DNA from: Perkinsus olseni
Taxonomy: Eukaryota; Perkinsozoa; Perkinsida; Perkinsidae
Assembly (NCBI GenBank): GCA_013115135.1
Contig: JABANP010000193.1
Location: 1 to 64,000, forward strand
Direction: 5' to 3'
DNA: 64,000 nucleotides
Shown here: positions 33,196 through 45,457 of the stretch, one piece after another
How positions within the stretch are numbered: the stretch's first letter is position 1
Layout: the number at the start of each line of letters is the position of its first letter
Translations under genes and position numbers: made by a program
Notes under the pieces: generated by a model
Databases searched by the model: none
What the model was told of the DNA's origin: nothing
What the model saw: the letters and a program-made list of their open reading frames with translations, nothing else

Positions 33196-36100
33196 ATGTT
33201 GAACCCTGGTTCCCCATCGTCATCGGTCGGTCCAGACACTGCAGTAGGACGGCGGCATCAGCAGCAGCAGCAGCACGAGCAGCAGCAGCATCGGGAATTA
33301 TGTGGCGCGTGGGAAAATCCGACCCTTGGCGGTGAGGCAGTCCACCATCAGTGCAGTGCAGCGGCTAATGGTGTCGGCGGTAATAATTGTACTATTGAGC
33401 ATCACGAATTTGACACCATCAATGAGGCGACGGTTTTTGAGAGGACGGAGGCAGGGCAGCTGCTGCCGAACCATAGGCCGCATGGTGGGTCAATGGGGGT
33501 CATCTCAATCATGCCGTAGGATGGCATCACGACGCCAGAGTCGGCCTGTATTGGACTCAACGACGTTGCGTATCTTTACTAGCTCGATCAAGAGCTTACC
33601 CGCTTTGGATGATTCGTTTTAGACAACTTGGTGTCGGGGAGTGGTGAGCCTAATGCTACGCTGGGGCGAGAGTCTGTCATCACAGCACCCACCACTCGAG
33701 TGACCAACACGCCAACACAACCACGGTACTTCGTCGCCCTCATGATGCGGACCCTTCCACAATTACTATGTCAGTAACCGAATACCCGCATCCTTGGCCT
33801 GGTCACTTCAGCAGGCTGAGGCCCAGCTCTATTATCAGCATCATCTCATGGGGGCCCGGAGCGCTGGTAATGGATAATCTTTGGGGGTAGTTGTGATCCG
33901 GTGGAGATGCCTTAGGAACTGTTGGCCCTCATCCCTGTGTCCCGTGGGGTCCTGCATCATCGAGCATGCTGTGGATGAACGGCAGTAAGGTTTGGGTGGT
34001 AGATCGGAGGCTTTGGGCTCAATTGTCGTCCAGGTGCCCCACCTAACTGCATTCCTTTGGCAGTGAGACCCTGTCGAATGCCACGTGCAACAAACAACCG
34101 ACGTTTCAAGGGCCGAAGGGCTTTGTTGCCGTCACCACCCGAATCGCAGAAAGTCACCAACAACAAAAACCTAGTGCATCGGCGGCGGCGTTACGGCCCT
34201 CTCGCCCCCCTGCTGCGGCCATCCGCGCGGACGGCAGTGATGACAAGAGCATCTCGCCGACATTGGACGACGGGCCTCAGAACAGGAGACAGCACTTTCC
34301 TGACACTGATGACGAAGATGATGGACCTCGGTACAACTACCATCAACAACAACAGCAACAGCAACAGCAGCAGCAGCAGGTGAGGGCACGACTGGGGTCT
34401 GCGTGCCTGTCCCCATCCGTGGCTATAAACCGCCGACAGCGTTTGTTGGTCGTCGTCGTCATCGGGCGTCGTGTATGCCAATAGTACTAACTGTGTATCA
34501 GGTGTCGAACGCTGCTCTTCCCCCTCCTTCTGACTTGCAGTCATAGTAACCGAGCACTACTCTCTTCATCGGCAGCCCGGTCGCCGATAATACTACCACC
34601 AACCCTGCCTAGTGTGACTGACAGAGTAAGTTAACTTTTTACTCTCCACAACTACATTCCATCGCTTTACCATTACATTCCACCACCATCACTGATCACT
34701 ATGGCTCAGAGCTGTAGTGTCAAGGATCATCGATATCAGCCAAAAATCGAGTAATCCTCACCTGAGGGATTCTCGCAGTGGACTGTCTCTACTAACTGCA
34801 CTCGTTGAGAAATTCTTCCAACCAGTGCCTAGTCCCCAACCATACCTTTCTCGAAACGTATACATTAAGGCACACTATTCGACACAGTGATGATGGTGCA
34901 TCCGGTAGAAGCTTCCATGCATCATCGGTCATGCTATCAGCCATCATTGCCCCCTGCTGTGTAGTACAAGACACGTAGTTACCATCGATAGGTTCCGGGC
35001 GCAGAATGTGATTTGATGATAATGACCGGGACTCCCGATCTCGATTCGGGAATGTAGAATACTGTATCGCGCTGCATTTCGTCTAATTTCGTGGCGCAGT
35101 GACGCTTGACGATTCAACTTGGTGGCAGGTAACAATTGATATGGCATTATTTATGCACCTCGTGGATACGTACAGTACTTCTGGTGATAATCTCAAGAGA
35201 ATGCGTTTATGCAGCCTGGTAGTAGTAGGAGCATCTTCCGTCACGCGCCACGAAATTACTACTTGTTTATCGCTCTCACTCCCGCCTGCCTCAGATGCAG
35301 TTCATGATTGAAGAATTTGTGCCACCGCTGCCGACCAGTCATGAGAATCGTGGTAATGAAGATGAAGACGAAAGCGGAGGGTGCGGCGGCGGCGACCACT
35401 GAAATGCCTCCCTTTCGGATCGTGAGTCTCGTCGCGGTCGTGGATCCCATTCCAACTGTTGCTGCTGCAGGTTCACCTACAATTTGCATCTTCCCTGGGC
35501 TAGCGATTTAGATTTTGTTGTAAGGTCATCGACCATGACGGTTGACGGTGTGGTAAAAGATACTGTTTCAGCTGTTGCCTGCATCACGCCGATATGAACG
35601 GCTATTAGCTCCTGCCAAGGTGGCCGCCGGTCATCATCATCACCACCCGCAGCAGTCTGATACTTCTGCAAATCCCTATCAGAGCGAGGTAGATCGTTTG
35701 GTATCTTATGGGTGATGCTCGACTCGTTTGTGTATTGAAGCCCTTGTCGTGAGCTGACGGTGTTGAACTCAGCACTGTTGGCCTAGTGCATGGGCCTCGT
35801 CTCTAGCTACTATCGTAGCCTTTTACTTTATCGCTTTCCTTCCTCAGAGCTCTGGTATGAGTGGTCGTGATGATACTGAGGATACACCTAATGAAGATCC
35901 CGACGATGACCCTGTCAAATCTGCAGCTGAGTGCGTGAAGTTACTGGAGTTGGTGTCCGACTACCTCACACAACGCCTTCCCTCCGGGTGAGTTGACTCC
36001 AACGCTCATTCTTGGATGTGGCAGTGTCATCATCATGGCAGTAATGTTGTACAGACTCGGGGTTGGTCGGAGTAGAACTATGAGGTTCATGTAGTTTTGA

Positions 36101-37650
36101 TGCTTCAGGTACTATCACCACAGCGCCAGTCGTTATAACGTCGTCACGGATACCCCTCATCACTGTGGGCTGTCGAGAGCCAACTTACGACGAGTTCGAA
36201 CGGCAGTGGTAGGTGTACCTCCAACTCCGCTACGCCCCTTATGTCTGGCGCCTTAGGTGTGGAACGTGTGGTATGGGATTGGACTCACAGTGTTCCCTAC
36301 ACGCCCCGGTTCAAGTTCAGATATCGTTATCAGGCCCCCTGCACACAGGTCCTCCCATCCTGCCCTCAACTGCCGCCCTTTCTCGCATCTAACGTGTAGG
36401 TCTTGAAACATCAGCATATATTGCTATGATGAACCAGCACTTCGACTGTCTCCGGCCCCTAGTGCTTTTTGTCAAACATGTATTATTGTGCGAAGACCTG
36501 ATTTCCCCTTATAATGGTGGAATCAGCAGCTACACGCTGGTGAGTATGGCTCAACTTGTCACTGCGCCACGAAATTATCGCCGGATCAACATTGCGCTGT
36601 GAGAAGGTCTGTTACTTCTTTGCTTCACCCTTCAGGTACTCATGGTTGTATCATTTTTGAATCAGTTTTACTCGGCTGACAGCTGGACGGAAGTGCCGCT
36701 CGGCCAGCTTTTGTTGGGCTTCTTACTATGGTATGGCGGTGGTGGTGATGAGCATGATTGTGATGTCCATGAAAATGGTGATGTTGAAAGATGCGATACC
36801 CTTGTCAAGGAGCAAGTAACACTAGTCTTACCCGATGGTGAGTCATCGCCCTCACTTGCCCTCATCTTCATAGATCATGATGCTCGACAAATTAATTAGC
36901 GGAGCGAAGCTCGTTGAACACGCTGCCCCATTTGTGCCCGCAGGTTCGATTCTGACATCGTTTGATGCATCCCGGTTGATCATACGACCACTCAGCTCCT
37001 CGGATGATGAGTTCAACTTCACCCTCCGGTCGGCGGATGAGGAATTGATGGAAACTTTCAAGATGGACATGCTGGTCATTTTGGACCCCCTCTCGCCACA
37101 CGGTGAGCGCAGCCTCGTCGGTGGGCACCGTTGGCAGTGCTGAGCGTGGCCTCTCAGGCGAGAACGTTAACCTGGGTAAGTCAGCATGGAGATGGCCGAG
37201 CGTCACAGCCGCGCTTCGCTCCGCTAAGAATAGTCTCCTGAATGGAAATTGGTGGGGACAAAAGTAAGGTGGCAGATTATTATTTGAGCGGAGCGATGCT
37301 ATTGATTCAGGTATGGCATCTCGGTGCCAACAGTTTGGATCGCAGCCAAGCGAGCAGGGCACAGTGATCTTTCTAATGGTGGTCCTAACACGGTTGGAGG
37401 AGGCAGCAATGCTTCGGCCACTGGGACCACTAGGAGCTCCGTGGAGGGTGGTGGCATGTGTAGGGATGTTTCTGTGGATGACGACGAAGACGAGGATGAT
37501 GATGAGGGAGCTACTACCATTAGGAGTGCGACATCGAGAGCGACCGAGGTAGTCATCATCCTTCCTTGCCGCAGCCCAGCTCGAAGTGTCTTCTGCTTTC
37601 TTTTCTCAGACCTGCTGCAACTAGAGTACCTGAGTCATCGTCATTTATAG
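33196..37650 (+). CDS. Non-canonical poly(A) polymerase, TRF4/PAPD5-like
   Basis: A gene with many short introns. Probable N-terminal exons (33196-34390) are Gln/His-rich and acidic (QHFPDTDDEDDGPRYNYHQ plus a long poly-Gln). The catalytic region is clear: an exon ending in PFGS joins FTYNLHLPWASDLDFVV at about 35472-35516, giving the GS motif and DxD pair. Further exons read SGPLHTG, LETSAYIAMMNQHFDCLRPL, VLFVKHVLLCEDLISPYNGG and ISSYTLVLMVVSFLNQF, the family's central domain, then MLVILDPLSP joined to GENVNLGKSAWRWPSV, the PAP-associated (DPL) motif. A C-terminal exon is Asp/Glu-rich (SVDDDEDEDDDEGATTIRS). TRF4-type enzymes oligoadenylate nuclear RNAs for decay by the exosome. The third catalytic Asp, expected just before ISL, cannot be placed with the splice sites I can see. 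Whether the Gln-rich 5' exons belong here is inferred from strand and spacing. Confidence 0.75.
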
Positions 37651-38359
37651 TTTCTTAACCTTACGTGCCATTGTATGATGCCTGTATACTTGGACACCCT
37701 CTATTTCCTCAGTTCTAGCATCCTCTTTATCGTTGTCATCGTGCTCCAACTTAACCGTTGTTGTCACCAGCTCTGTAACATTACGTTCTTCACACCAGCT
37801 GGAACAGCAACCATCATTGCTACTACTACGACTACCATCATCATCAGAAACAGTAGCAGAAGCTGACCATATGGTCTAACGTCATCGTCGTCGTCGTCGT
37901 CTGTATACTATTATAGTTTTTATCAGCAGCAGCACTAGCAGTAGCAGCCTTCGGATTACTTAAGGCTGCCTGCAACCATCATCATCATCAAGCATTCTCT
38001 TCTGAGACTTGTCAAGCATTGTCACGTTAATAGACTAAACAGGTAGATTCTCCTCATCCCGTCATCATCAACGTCTCAACGGTAGCAGTGCGTTCAGTCA
38101 CTATTAATTGGTGAGTCAGCCTCCTCCTCCTCCTCCTACGGGCAGTTGCTCGACGTACAGTCGTTGTGAAGAGACACATCAGACGGGATTCTAGCTCTAC
38201 TGCTTATGTCCGTCGAGCGCCTTCGCTTGAGGTTGCGTGAAGTAGACGCGCCCAGTTATCACTATCATAGTCATTCTCACCCCTCTCTGGGATAGATAAC
38301 GATATCGCGCCAATCACCTCACGCTCAGTTTTCTGGCTCGTTGTCATCTCTTCTCACCA
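37651..38359. other. Intergenic, trinucleotide-rich
   Basis: Runs of CAT/CGT/CAG triplets (for example near 37885-37900, 37930 and 37980) and no gene. Confidence 0.5.
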
Positions 38360-40940
38360 ATGCCCTCGAGCCCACCTGAAGACGGAAAGGTCAGGTGAGT
38401 GTCATCTACCAGGCCACCGGTCAATCCAGTCGTGCATTGCTCGTCATCATCATCTTCAGAGTAGCCATGCTGGGCTTTGGTGTTGTCGGTGGCGGAGTTG
38501 TCGAGCTACTGAAGCCCTATGACCGTACCATCGCTCTTACTAAGGTAGACTGGCGTGAGAACACGGTATATCATCCACCGCCCATTTTTCTACCATCACC
38601 ACCCTCGGTGTCCTCAGCCTCAATTGGCTCGACGGCTCCCAGGCCTCCAGAGCTTCCGGTCGATCTCCTTTGTCATTCTGCGCCCCAGAGACTGAGCCTT
38701 TTTCGGCACGGTCATCCCAACGCCTTCTTGCCTACAGATATGCGTTCGCGATCCTAGTAAGAGTCGTGATGTGGAGCTACCCCAAACTTGCGAGATCGTC
38801 ACGGACCCTCACGCTATTCTCAATGATGCGTCCATTGGTGAGGACCCCACTCCTGCTCGAGGGATTATAGTACATCCTGCAGATATTGTCATTGAAGTCA
38901 TGGGTGGTACGGACAGCGCATGGACGTACACCGAGAAAGCCTTGAAATCTGGAAAGTCGGACGGGAGAAGTGCTCGTTACCTCACCGAAGTTGCGCTCAG
39001 CGAAATGCCTGGTTTTCTTACGACTTTGGGCTTCTAGTGGCAAGAGTTGAGGGAAATGTGGTAGTAACTTGAATCGTGACCCCTATGGTCATCAGTACCC
39101 CGATAGGACTCCCTGACAGGGACTCCCTGTCGAAGTGTAGTTGCGTGGATGGCCAGAACTTGGGAATAGCTCGGACGTGGGCGCCCAGATGAATCACCGT
39201 CCATCAGGCACATTGTCACCGCTAATAAGGCACTGATATCGAAGTACATGGACTCAATCGAACAGCTGGCCTTGGACCAGAACGTAGTCCCGGAAAGGGC
39301 TAGCGGAGCGATGCAACCCTTTTCTTAGGTACAATTTTTATATGAAGCAGCGGTGTGTGGTGGTATACCAATAGTTAACACCGTACTGCGTGGGCTCAGG
39401 GCGGATACTTTCAACCACATATCTGGGTAGAATGTCCGCCTGTCTGCCGCGGACTGATGCCGTCATTGGACTCTAGCACAGTTATCTAATGTGGCCGCCA
39501 GCATTGTAACCCCTCTTAACTGTATTATTGTTGTTGTTAGCATCATGAACGGCAGTACTAACTACATTCTCTCTCGCATGGAGCATGAGGGTGTCTCTTA
39601 CGATGAGGTGATGACGGTGCCACTTCACATCAGGGAGAGCCTGATGTCTTAGGTTATTAATGACGCTCGCAGGCTTGGGTATCTTGAGGCTGACCCGAGT
39701 GCTGGTGGGTATACGAGCTGGTAATCAATACCGTACCTTCCGCAACTCGTCGTGATCAGATCTAGAAGGTTACGATGCTAGGAGTAAGATATGCATTCTT
39801 GCACGCATTGCCTTCGGCGTGACAGTCAGCGATGAGAGCTTGCTGTAAGTTTCTCTCTTCTCCATTCCTTCATTGGGCCATTGATTAACCACTTCCCGTA
39901 CCGCATCTCCCCCTCCTTTCAACCCTATGAAGGGCAGTCAGTTCTTGCCACTTATTGCTGGTCTTCCAGATACACTGTTGGCATCACTCATGTGTCCTCT
40001 CGTGATTTTCAATACGCCAAGGGCTGCGGGTACACCATCAAGCTCATAGCCAAGGCTCAGCTCCTTCCCGGTAACTGGCTTTATACTCCCTGTGGTCTCC
40101 CAGCGTTGCAGCATCGCTAGCTGTTCACGGCTGAGCTGAGAAGGACTTCATTCCAAGTTCGATTCAGTCACGAAATTGAGAGTGCTCCTCGAGAACGCCT
40201 AAACTCGCATACTTCATCATTGAATAGGATCTATTATTTCAGGCGACGGGGATGATGATTGCAGACGCCTCGAGTGTTGGGTGTCCCCAGCGCTCGTCCC
40301 CCTCACCAACACCATGGCTACAGTGAGCGGTCCTACTAACTGTGTCGAAGTGTCTACGGCACGCGTTGGTCCTCAATGGTAAGTGTTGATAATACTAGGC
40401 TCCTGGAAGTGCATGGCATCAGGTACATAGGGGCAGGTGCTGGGAGGTATCCCACCGCCAACTCGGTGGTTAGTGATGTTCTCGAGGCGGTAGATAACTG
40501 CAATACTGGCATCGGGTAAGCAGCCAGGGTGGACTTTCAACCCAGTGGTCGATGGACTGGACATCATACAGCCAGTTATGGGTGTCTGGGAATGTTAGCG
40601 TTGTTTGGTTCCAGTTGGTCGATTGAGGTCTAACGACGGCAGTGTAACCCTACAATTAATTATGAACGGCCGTGACACTAGCTATGCGAACTGTCCGAGT
40701 GTTCAATCAGGCTCTCCAGTACATCATGTTCTTTGGACAGTCTGTGCTGTAGGTTTCCATCCCCCTACGGACATCGCCAACTCGATTGTAAAGTTGACGA
40801 AGACGTTCGCGCTGTTGCGTAGGCGTTCGCTCCTCCGAACTGAACCGCAGCCAGTTCGCAGGTATGCTCGAGTGGACGACAAGGAGACGGTGTCCAAGGC
40901 GCTGAAGGATAAGGGGATTGAAATAGACGAAGGTGACTAG
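38360..40940 (+). CDS. Homoserine dehydrogenase
   Basis: Starts MPSSPPEDGKVR, splicing to VAMLGFGVVGGGVVELL, the Rossmann glycine motif for NAD(P). Later exons read ADIVIEVMGGTDSAWTYTEK, HIVTANKALISKYMDSIEQL, YEAAVCGGIPIVNTVLRGLR and ISG joined to IMNGSTNYILSRMEHEG, then INDARRLGYLEADPSAG, DLEGYDARSKICILARIAFG, YTIKLIAKAQLL, VSPALVPLTNTMATVSGPTN and AGAGRYPTANSVVSDVLEAV. These cover the whole enzyme including the catalytic Glu/Asp/Lys region. A final part (40600-40940) is ACT-like at best. The enzyme reduces aspartate semialdehyde to homoserine on the route to threonine and methionine, so this protist probably makes homoserine itself. It is not fused to aspartokinase. At least eight short introns are implied; most boundaries are approximate. 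Confidence 0.85.
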
Positions 40941-41228
40941 TCATTGTAGATAGTGGGGTGTTGGCGATGGCCGTAACAGATACCCCGGAGGATGTCATTA
41001 TGACCAAGGGCCCCGTCAGCCTATCACAGCTGCGGCAAAGTTCACCCTGTCATTGTCATGCCCGTACTTGACTGACTCTCCCCTGATGACACCTGAATGT
41101 TTCACTTGCTGTACTTGAGTTCACACTGAGTGATGAGAACGAGTTAACGAACACAACACTACCATTCGGGGGAGAAAGACCTGAGGGGATTAATAAGTTA
41201 AAAGAGTATCCTGGATAAAGTTGTGGAA
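40941..41228. other. Convergent 3' spacer
   Basis: Short spacer between homoserine dehydrogenase and the minus-strand secreted protein. Confidence 0.5.
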
Positions 41229-42140
41229 CTAGCAACGTTTGAGTGTGGTACGCAGGAACACTCCGGCCTTCAAGCGTATCTGGTTCGAGTCTATTATAGT
41301 GATGTCAAACTTCTTGATGCTTGCCTTCGCCATAACGGCCTTGAGAACATCATCGAAGTGAGAAAGATCGATACTAGATCCGCTCACGTGGTAATCGCAA
41401 GAGCCTTCCACCTGGAAGGAGGGCAAGTTGAGAGTCAAACGGCCGTTCTTCAAGATAATGTCGAATGAATGGAACATTAGTTTCCCGCAAAAGTGTCCCT
41501 CCAAGGTGGGACATTTAGTAGTGGTGCTCGTGGACGTACTGGTCTTTATAGTGGTAGTCGTGCTAGACGTGGTGGTCCTCTTCGTGGTACTAGCTATAGT
41601 AGTTCGACGAGCTGACGTAGTGGTAGTGGTGCAGGGCGCGCCTGTAGTCTTAGTGGTAGTGGTGCAGGGCGCGCCTGTAGTCTTGGTGGTAGTGTGAAAA
41701 GGTGCCATTGTAGTAGTGGTAGTTGTGCAGGGCTCTGCCGTAGTGGTAGTTGTGCAGGGCTCTGCCGTATTGGTAGTTGTGCAGGGCTCTGCCGTAGTGG
41801 TAGTAACGGGTGACCCTGTCGTGTTGGGCATTTGGGTCGTTGAACACGGAGTGGGAGGGCTCTCAGTAGTAGAACGGACTATTGGGCAAGCGACCGGGTC
41901 GCCGGAACAGTTGACATCGTCGGGTCCACCGGTAAGGAAACATAAGGTTTCGTCTTTCCTACGGATGAACCCCTGGCAGACAGGTTGTTCTTTCTGCCAG
42001 CCCTTGCAGTAGGAACCCTTGCCAGAGCCAGCACACGCCGTCTTGTCGCCGAGGTCGATGCACATCTGCATGCACGGATCAGATGCTGCCACCAAACTGG
42101 ATATGCTACCAAAAACTATGATGCCGAGTGTTTTGCTCAT
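41229..42140 (-). CDS. Secreted protein: eight-Cys module, Thr-rich mucin-like repeats, C-terminal domain
   Basis: An intronless frame of 303 residues. Signal peptide: MSKTLGIIVFGSISSLVAAS. Residues about 21-85 hold eight cysteines in the pattern DPCMQMC, TAC, YCKGWQ, PVCQGF, TLCF, VNCSG, PVAC. Residues about 95-205 are almost pure Thr/Ser with tandem units (TAEPCTTTT three times, KTTGAPCTTTT twice), likely heavily O-glycosylated. The last about 95 residues (CPTLEGHFCGKLMFH to LRTTLKRC) form a separate domain with four Cys and alternating hydrophobic residues, probably beta-rich. The same Cys module and a Thr/Ser tail occur in the gene at 55896-56330, so this is a gene family. I do not recognise the module from characterised proteins. 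It is likely a surface or secreted glycoprotein; no membrane anchor is present. Confidence 0.85.
   Translation of the reverse strand: MSKTLGIIVFGSISSLVAASDPCMQMCIDLGDKTACAGSGKGSYCKGWQKEQPVCQGFIRRKDETLCFLTGGPDDVNCSGDPVACPIVRSTTESPPTPCSTTQMPNTTGSPVTTTTAEPCTTTNTAEPCTTTTTAEPCTTTTTTMAPFHTTTKTTGAPCTTTTKTTGAPCTTTTTSARRTTIASTTKRTTTSSTTTTIKTSTSTSTTTKCPTLEGHFCGKLMFHSFDIILKNGRLTLNLPSFQVEGSCDYHVSGSSIDLSHFDDVLKAVMAKASIKKFDITIIDSNQIRLKAGVFLRTTLKRC
41630..41812 (-). repeat. Tandem repeats encoding TAEPC and TGAPC units
   Basis: On the plus strand the unit gtagttgtgcagggctctgc recurs three times at a 27-nt period (about 41729-41805). A related unit gtagtggtgcagggcgcgcc recurs twice at a 33-nt period (about 41625-41690). 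Both periods are multiples of three and keep the reading frame. Confidence 0.8.
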
Positions 42141-43199
42141 AGTTGAGAGAAAAAACTGCTACGGCTGTGCATCCTTGCTCCTCTGAGGGAGATTACAGAG
42201 AAGGGTGTGTTGTCAGCGATAACCCTAAACAAAGCAGACCCATCGACCACGATCCAAGCCGCGTGGCTGCTGCCTATCATCAACTCGCCTGCTCATCGTG
42301 GTGACGCTGGCTGGGCCGCTCCATTAGTGTCACGTCACCGAAAGAGAGGGGGTCTGCTGTCACGACCATGGTTGCTAGATATCTACTGACCGTTTCCTCT
42401 CACGCTCTTGACTCATCCGGAGGATGGGACCGGCATTCGTGTTTCTCATCCTCCTTGCGGCCTTCCTTTTGCAAAGTGAGTTCAGCGGCTCGAGAATTAC
42501 AACGGCGAATTAATTTTCGGTTGGATCCCCGAACCCTTTGAGATTCTGTCAGTCGGCGACTGGCAGTCGCCTGTCAACTCTCCAACGGTGCCAACAGCAG
42601 GCAGTTGAGTATTACGATGCCTTCGTGACACTGTATCAGTGTTATCATCCCACAGCTACCCACGCTTCGAGGCACTGCTGACATGAAGTGACTCCATGTC
42701 AACTCACGGCCGTCACGTTTGAGTTAATTCTACATCAGAACCTCCAATTAACCAATTCCATCACCGAGTTTGGCCTTTAGCTCGCAGGGCTGGAATAAGG
42801 TACCTCGGATCTCTGACTTCAACACACTTCGACTCGATGCACTGAAGACCGGAGAGAAAACTTTAGTGTGAAAGTACGCGTACACACGTACACGTACAAG
42901 GATATCTCGCTGCGCCCAAGCGATCGATTAACTTCCCGACGCTCATTGGCTGTGCATCCCGTAAATCTCATGGTCGTGATGAATCCTATTCCTCAATGAT
43001 GATCTGAGCTGCCCGCCATGCAAGGTTGCATTGATTAATTGTTTCGTGTCGTGGGCGTAGGGTTCCCCTTCGACCATTGACCGCTTGCTGTATGGTTAGC
43101 TCAAAGACAAAGAGGACTCATAGTGCCAGGCAACGATAAGGCACCAGTTGTCTTGGTCTCCTTTGCTCCTAACAACCCTACTACTAACAGCTAATACTC
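42141..43199. other. Possible short secreted-peptide gene, otherwise empty
   Basis: At 42424 a plus-strand ATG begins MGPAFVFLILLAAFLLQ, a good signal peptide, directly followed by a GTGAGT donor at 42475. Several acceptors follow (for example before 42530 and 42551), each giving a different tail of under 50 residues, so the mature peptide cannot be fixed. The rest has no coding signal. Confidence 0.3.
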
Positions 43200-43723
43200 A
43201 TGCCCTTGTTGTTCATATGGCACCACTTCCTATGGACGCTAGCGGTGCTATCACTGCTAATACCCGTAGAAGGACGCCATCTAGTGCTGAGGATACACGT
43301 CAATGATGAACGTCGTGGGCCAGCAGATCTTCGAGGTCAGGCGGATCACTCGAGTATCTGTGATCCGGAAGTATCCACGAGCATTCAGATCCCTTCGCGA
43401 CACTGTCGAACTTTGTAACAACAGCCGAGAAGAAAGTGAACAGAGCGCTTGACACCGTCATGCGCCTAGAAAATAAGTAGTCCGGGATTCGGCGGCGGAT
43501 TCATTCGGCATTAACCGGCCTCCTTGGTCTATGAAACTAGCCTCATCTCTTTGACTGCAATCAGGTTGGAAAGACGTGGTGATGGCGATACGCCTACCAC
43601 AGGACTGCAGTTCTGGACGATGGGCTTCCTGTTACTGCTCGGAGCCGGTACAGCCGGTACCATCGTCTGGCTATATCACCCTGCCAAGAGAGCGAGCGTT
43701 GGGGGCGTCATAGCCGACGTGTA
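43200..43723 (+). CDS. Putative type I membrane protein
   Basis: Starts with a signal peptide (MPLLFIWHHFLWTLAVLSLL..VEG). A helical piece DPFATLSNFVTTAEKKVNRA leading to TVMRLENK joins, across an intron of about 100 nt, to LERRGDGDTPTTGLQFWTMG and the membrane helix GFLLLLGAGTAGTIVWLYH with a short basic cytosolic tail. The topology (signal, lumenal helix, one TM, short tail) resembles p24/TMED cargo receptors, but the GOLD domain cannot be shown. The join between the first exon and the second frame near 43380 is uncertain. The stop is at 43721-43723. Confidence 0.45.
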
Positions 43724-43833
43724 ATGCTGCTGGCATTCACGACGAATTTCGAGGCGCGCGGTCATTAGGTTTGTCTTCACGGGAGAACTAGTATCTTTGA
43801 CCGCGCGGGGTGGTGGTAGCTTGAAGGTTGTTA

Positions 43834-45259
43834 TGAAGGGCAAAAAACGTGGTGATAAGGTCGAAGAATTTGCACAGATATCGTCGGAAGGGGGCCCAGA
43901 GCAGTAGGCGACGAGGCGTCGTGTGGGGTCGGGGCACGCAGTAATCGTCATCAGGCACACATTCACTAGCAAGGCAGGGGCCTTCACTTGGATTATAGGA
44001 GAGGTTGAGGTGATACGACTCACGCTTCGCTCCGCCGAGGAAACTTTCAGGATGTTGACGGGCCTGACGGGGAGGTGCTAGCGGAAATTTTTGAAGGTGA
44101 TGAGGTGATTGCGGATGGCCGGATAGACTTGAAAGTGATAGGAGAATCTTTATCATCGTAATCATCATCCTCGCCCGATTAGGATCTTTATAAAGAAGGT
44201 CGCTTGACTAAAGACATGCAGGAGCCGATAGAGGTAGAGCATACCCATTGTAGACGACCATCGCTGAGAGTTTGGAAGCAGATAAAGATACCGGTCCAAG
44301 GGGGTACCATTGATGAGGTAGTACTCAATGGTAAGCTGGCCAAAGGATCCAACCTCCATGAGGTAAGATTGCAGGAACGGTCTTTCTGGGCTCCGTGCAG
44401 CTTTCAGGCCCTGCGCTACGGCAAGAGCATTTTTATGGGAGTCAAGCGTGCTGGTATCTTCGGTATTGCAGCGTAAGCTTGAAGTGTATCTTACCACCTC
44501 GACCTAAAGATTTGTTTAGATACGGGATCTGTGCAGTGTGCGGCGTATTCGGTAACTTCATGGTCGGAGGCATGTTCTTATTCGGTGGCTGCACTTCACA
44601 GAGCATCGTAGCGTTGGTGGGCATGGTCATACTGGCTGCCTTAGTCTTACCGGTAATAGGGATTCTGCTGCCTTCATTAGGCATCTCTCGGGAATTGAAG
44701 AGCCCCGCTGCTACATCTTTGCCGATCGATGCCAAGCGATCGATGGCCTCAGCGGAATTTTATGAAGGGCAGGGCGGTGTTTTCCGTACAGTATCACGTA
44801 CGGTGGAATAGGGTTGTAATTTGAGGACCTTCTCACCTTAGTGTGGTCGAACCTCAGACACTATCGGCGTGGGGGGCTGCTGACGATGTACAGTACGACC
44901 TAGCGAAGAATAAGATGTTCCTTGCTCGAGTGAGCTCACAGCTGAAGGCTTTGGTGCTGATAATACTAGGGACGGTACAGATAGTAATGGCAGTCACTGG
45001 AGGCACAGGTAGTAGTACTAGATGTCGATCGGTCGGGGCCTGGTGGATTGGCGGTGCCTCCTCCTCAGAGACCTGTTCCCCGCTATTCACAACGCTGGGC
45101 TCAGCCTCACTCATCAATTCTATATTCTTCATTATTGTATTCGTGAAGGATGAAGTAGGAGGAGACATCATGGCCTTGGTGAAGCCAAATTGCCTCTTGA
45201 AAGGGGCGAGGCAGGAGCCTGCTCAGGAAAGTGAGCAGCAGCAAGATGATGCCACATGA
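43834..45259 (+). CDS. Multi-pass membrane protein of unknown function
   Basis: A likely start MKGKKRGDKVEEFAQISSEG at 43834 splices through small exons: VIRLTLRSAEETF, GPDGEVLAEIFEGDEVIADG, PSLRVWKQIKIPVQGGTIDE. The later parts carry hydrophobic helices: FRYGICAVCGVFGNFMVGGM with FLFGGC, SIVALVGMVILAALVLPVIG, ALVLIILGTVQIVMAV and LGSASLINSIFFIIVFV. It ends in a Gln/Glu-rich tail (QEPAQESEQQQDDAT). The order of soluble domain then C-terminal helices recalls TMEM43, but the match is weak. Two frames (44395-44811 and 44843-45259) must be joined by an intron near 44800, or they are two genes. Confidence 0.45.
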
Positions 45260-45457
45260 CCCCCATAAAGGTGTTCGCCCAATTATTGATCGTCTTGCGT
45301 TTGAGTAGTATAGCAGACCGTCTCCCTCGAAGGCGTTGCCATCACGACTCTTCTTTGCGTCCCTCTGCACCACTTCACGGACTGAGTATTCAACCCGGGC
45401 TATCGACGCTAGGCCGCACTTGCCCGAAAATGAACGTAGAAGTGCCGGAGAGGTCTG

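Noticed and set aside
35966..36163. Minus-strand ORF in the TRF4-like locus
   Set aside because: It is the shadow of a plus-strand exon and intron with good splice sites.
37885..37995. CRISPR-like or tandem repeat array
   Set aside because: Only plain trinucleotide runs (CGT, CAG, CAT) without unique spacers; the genome is eukaryotic.
42424..42660. Secreted Cys-rich peptide gene
   Set aside because: The signal peptide exon is good, but three acceptors give three different tails, so no product can be named.
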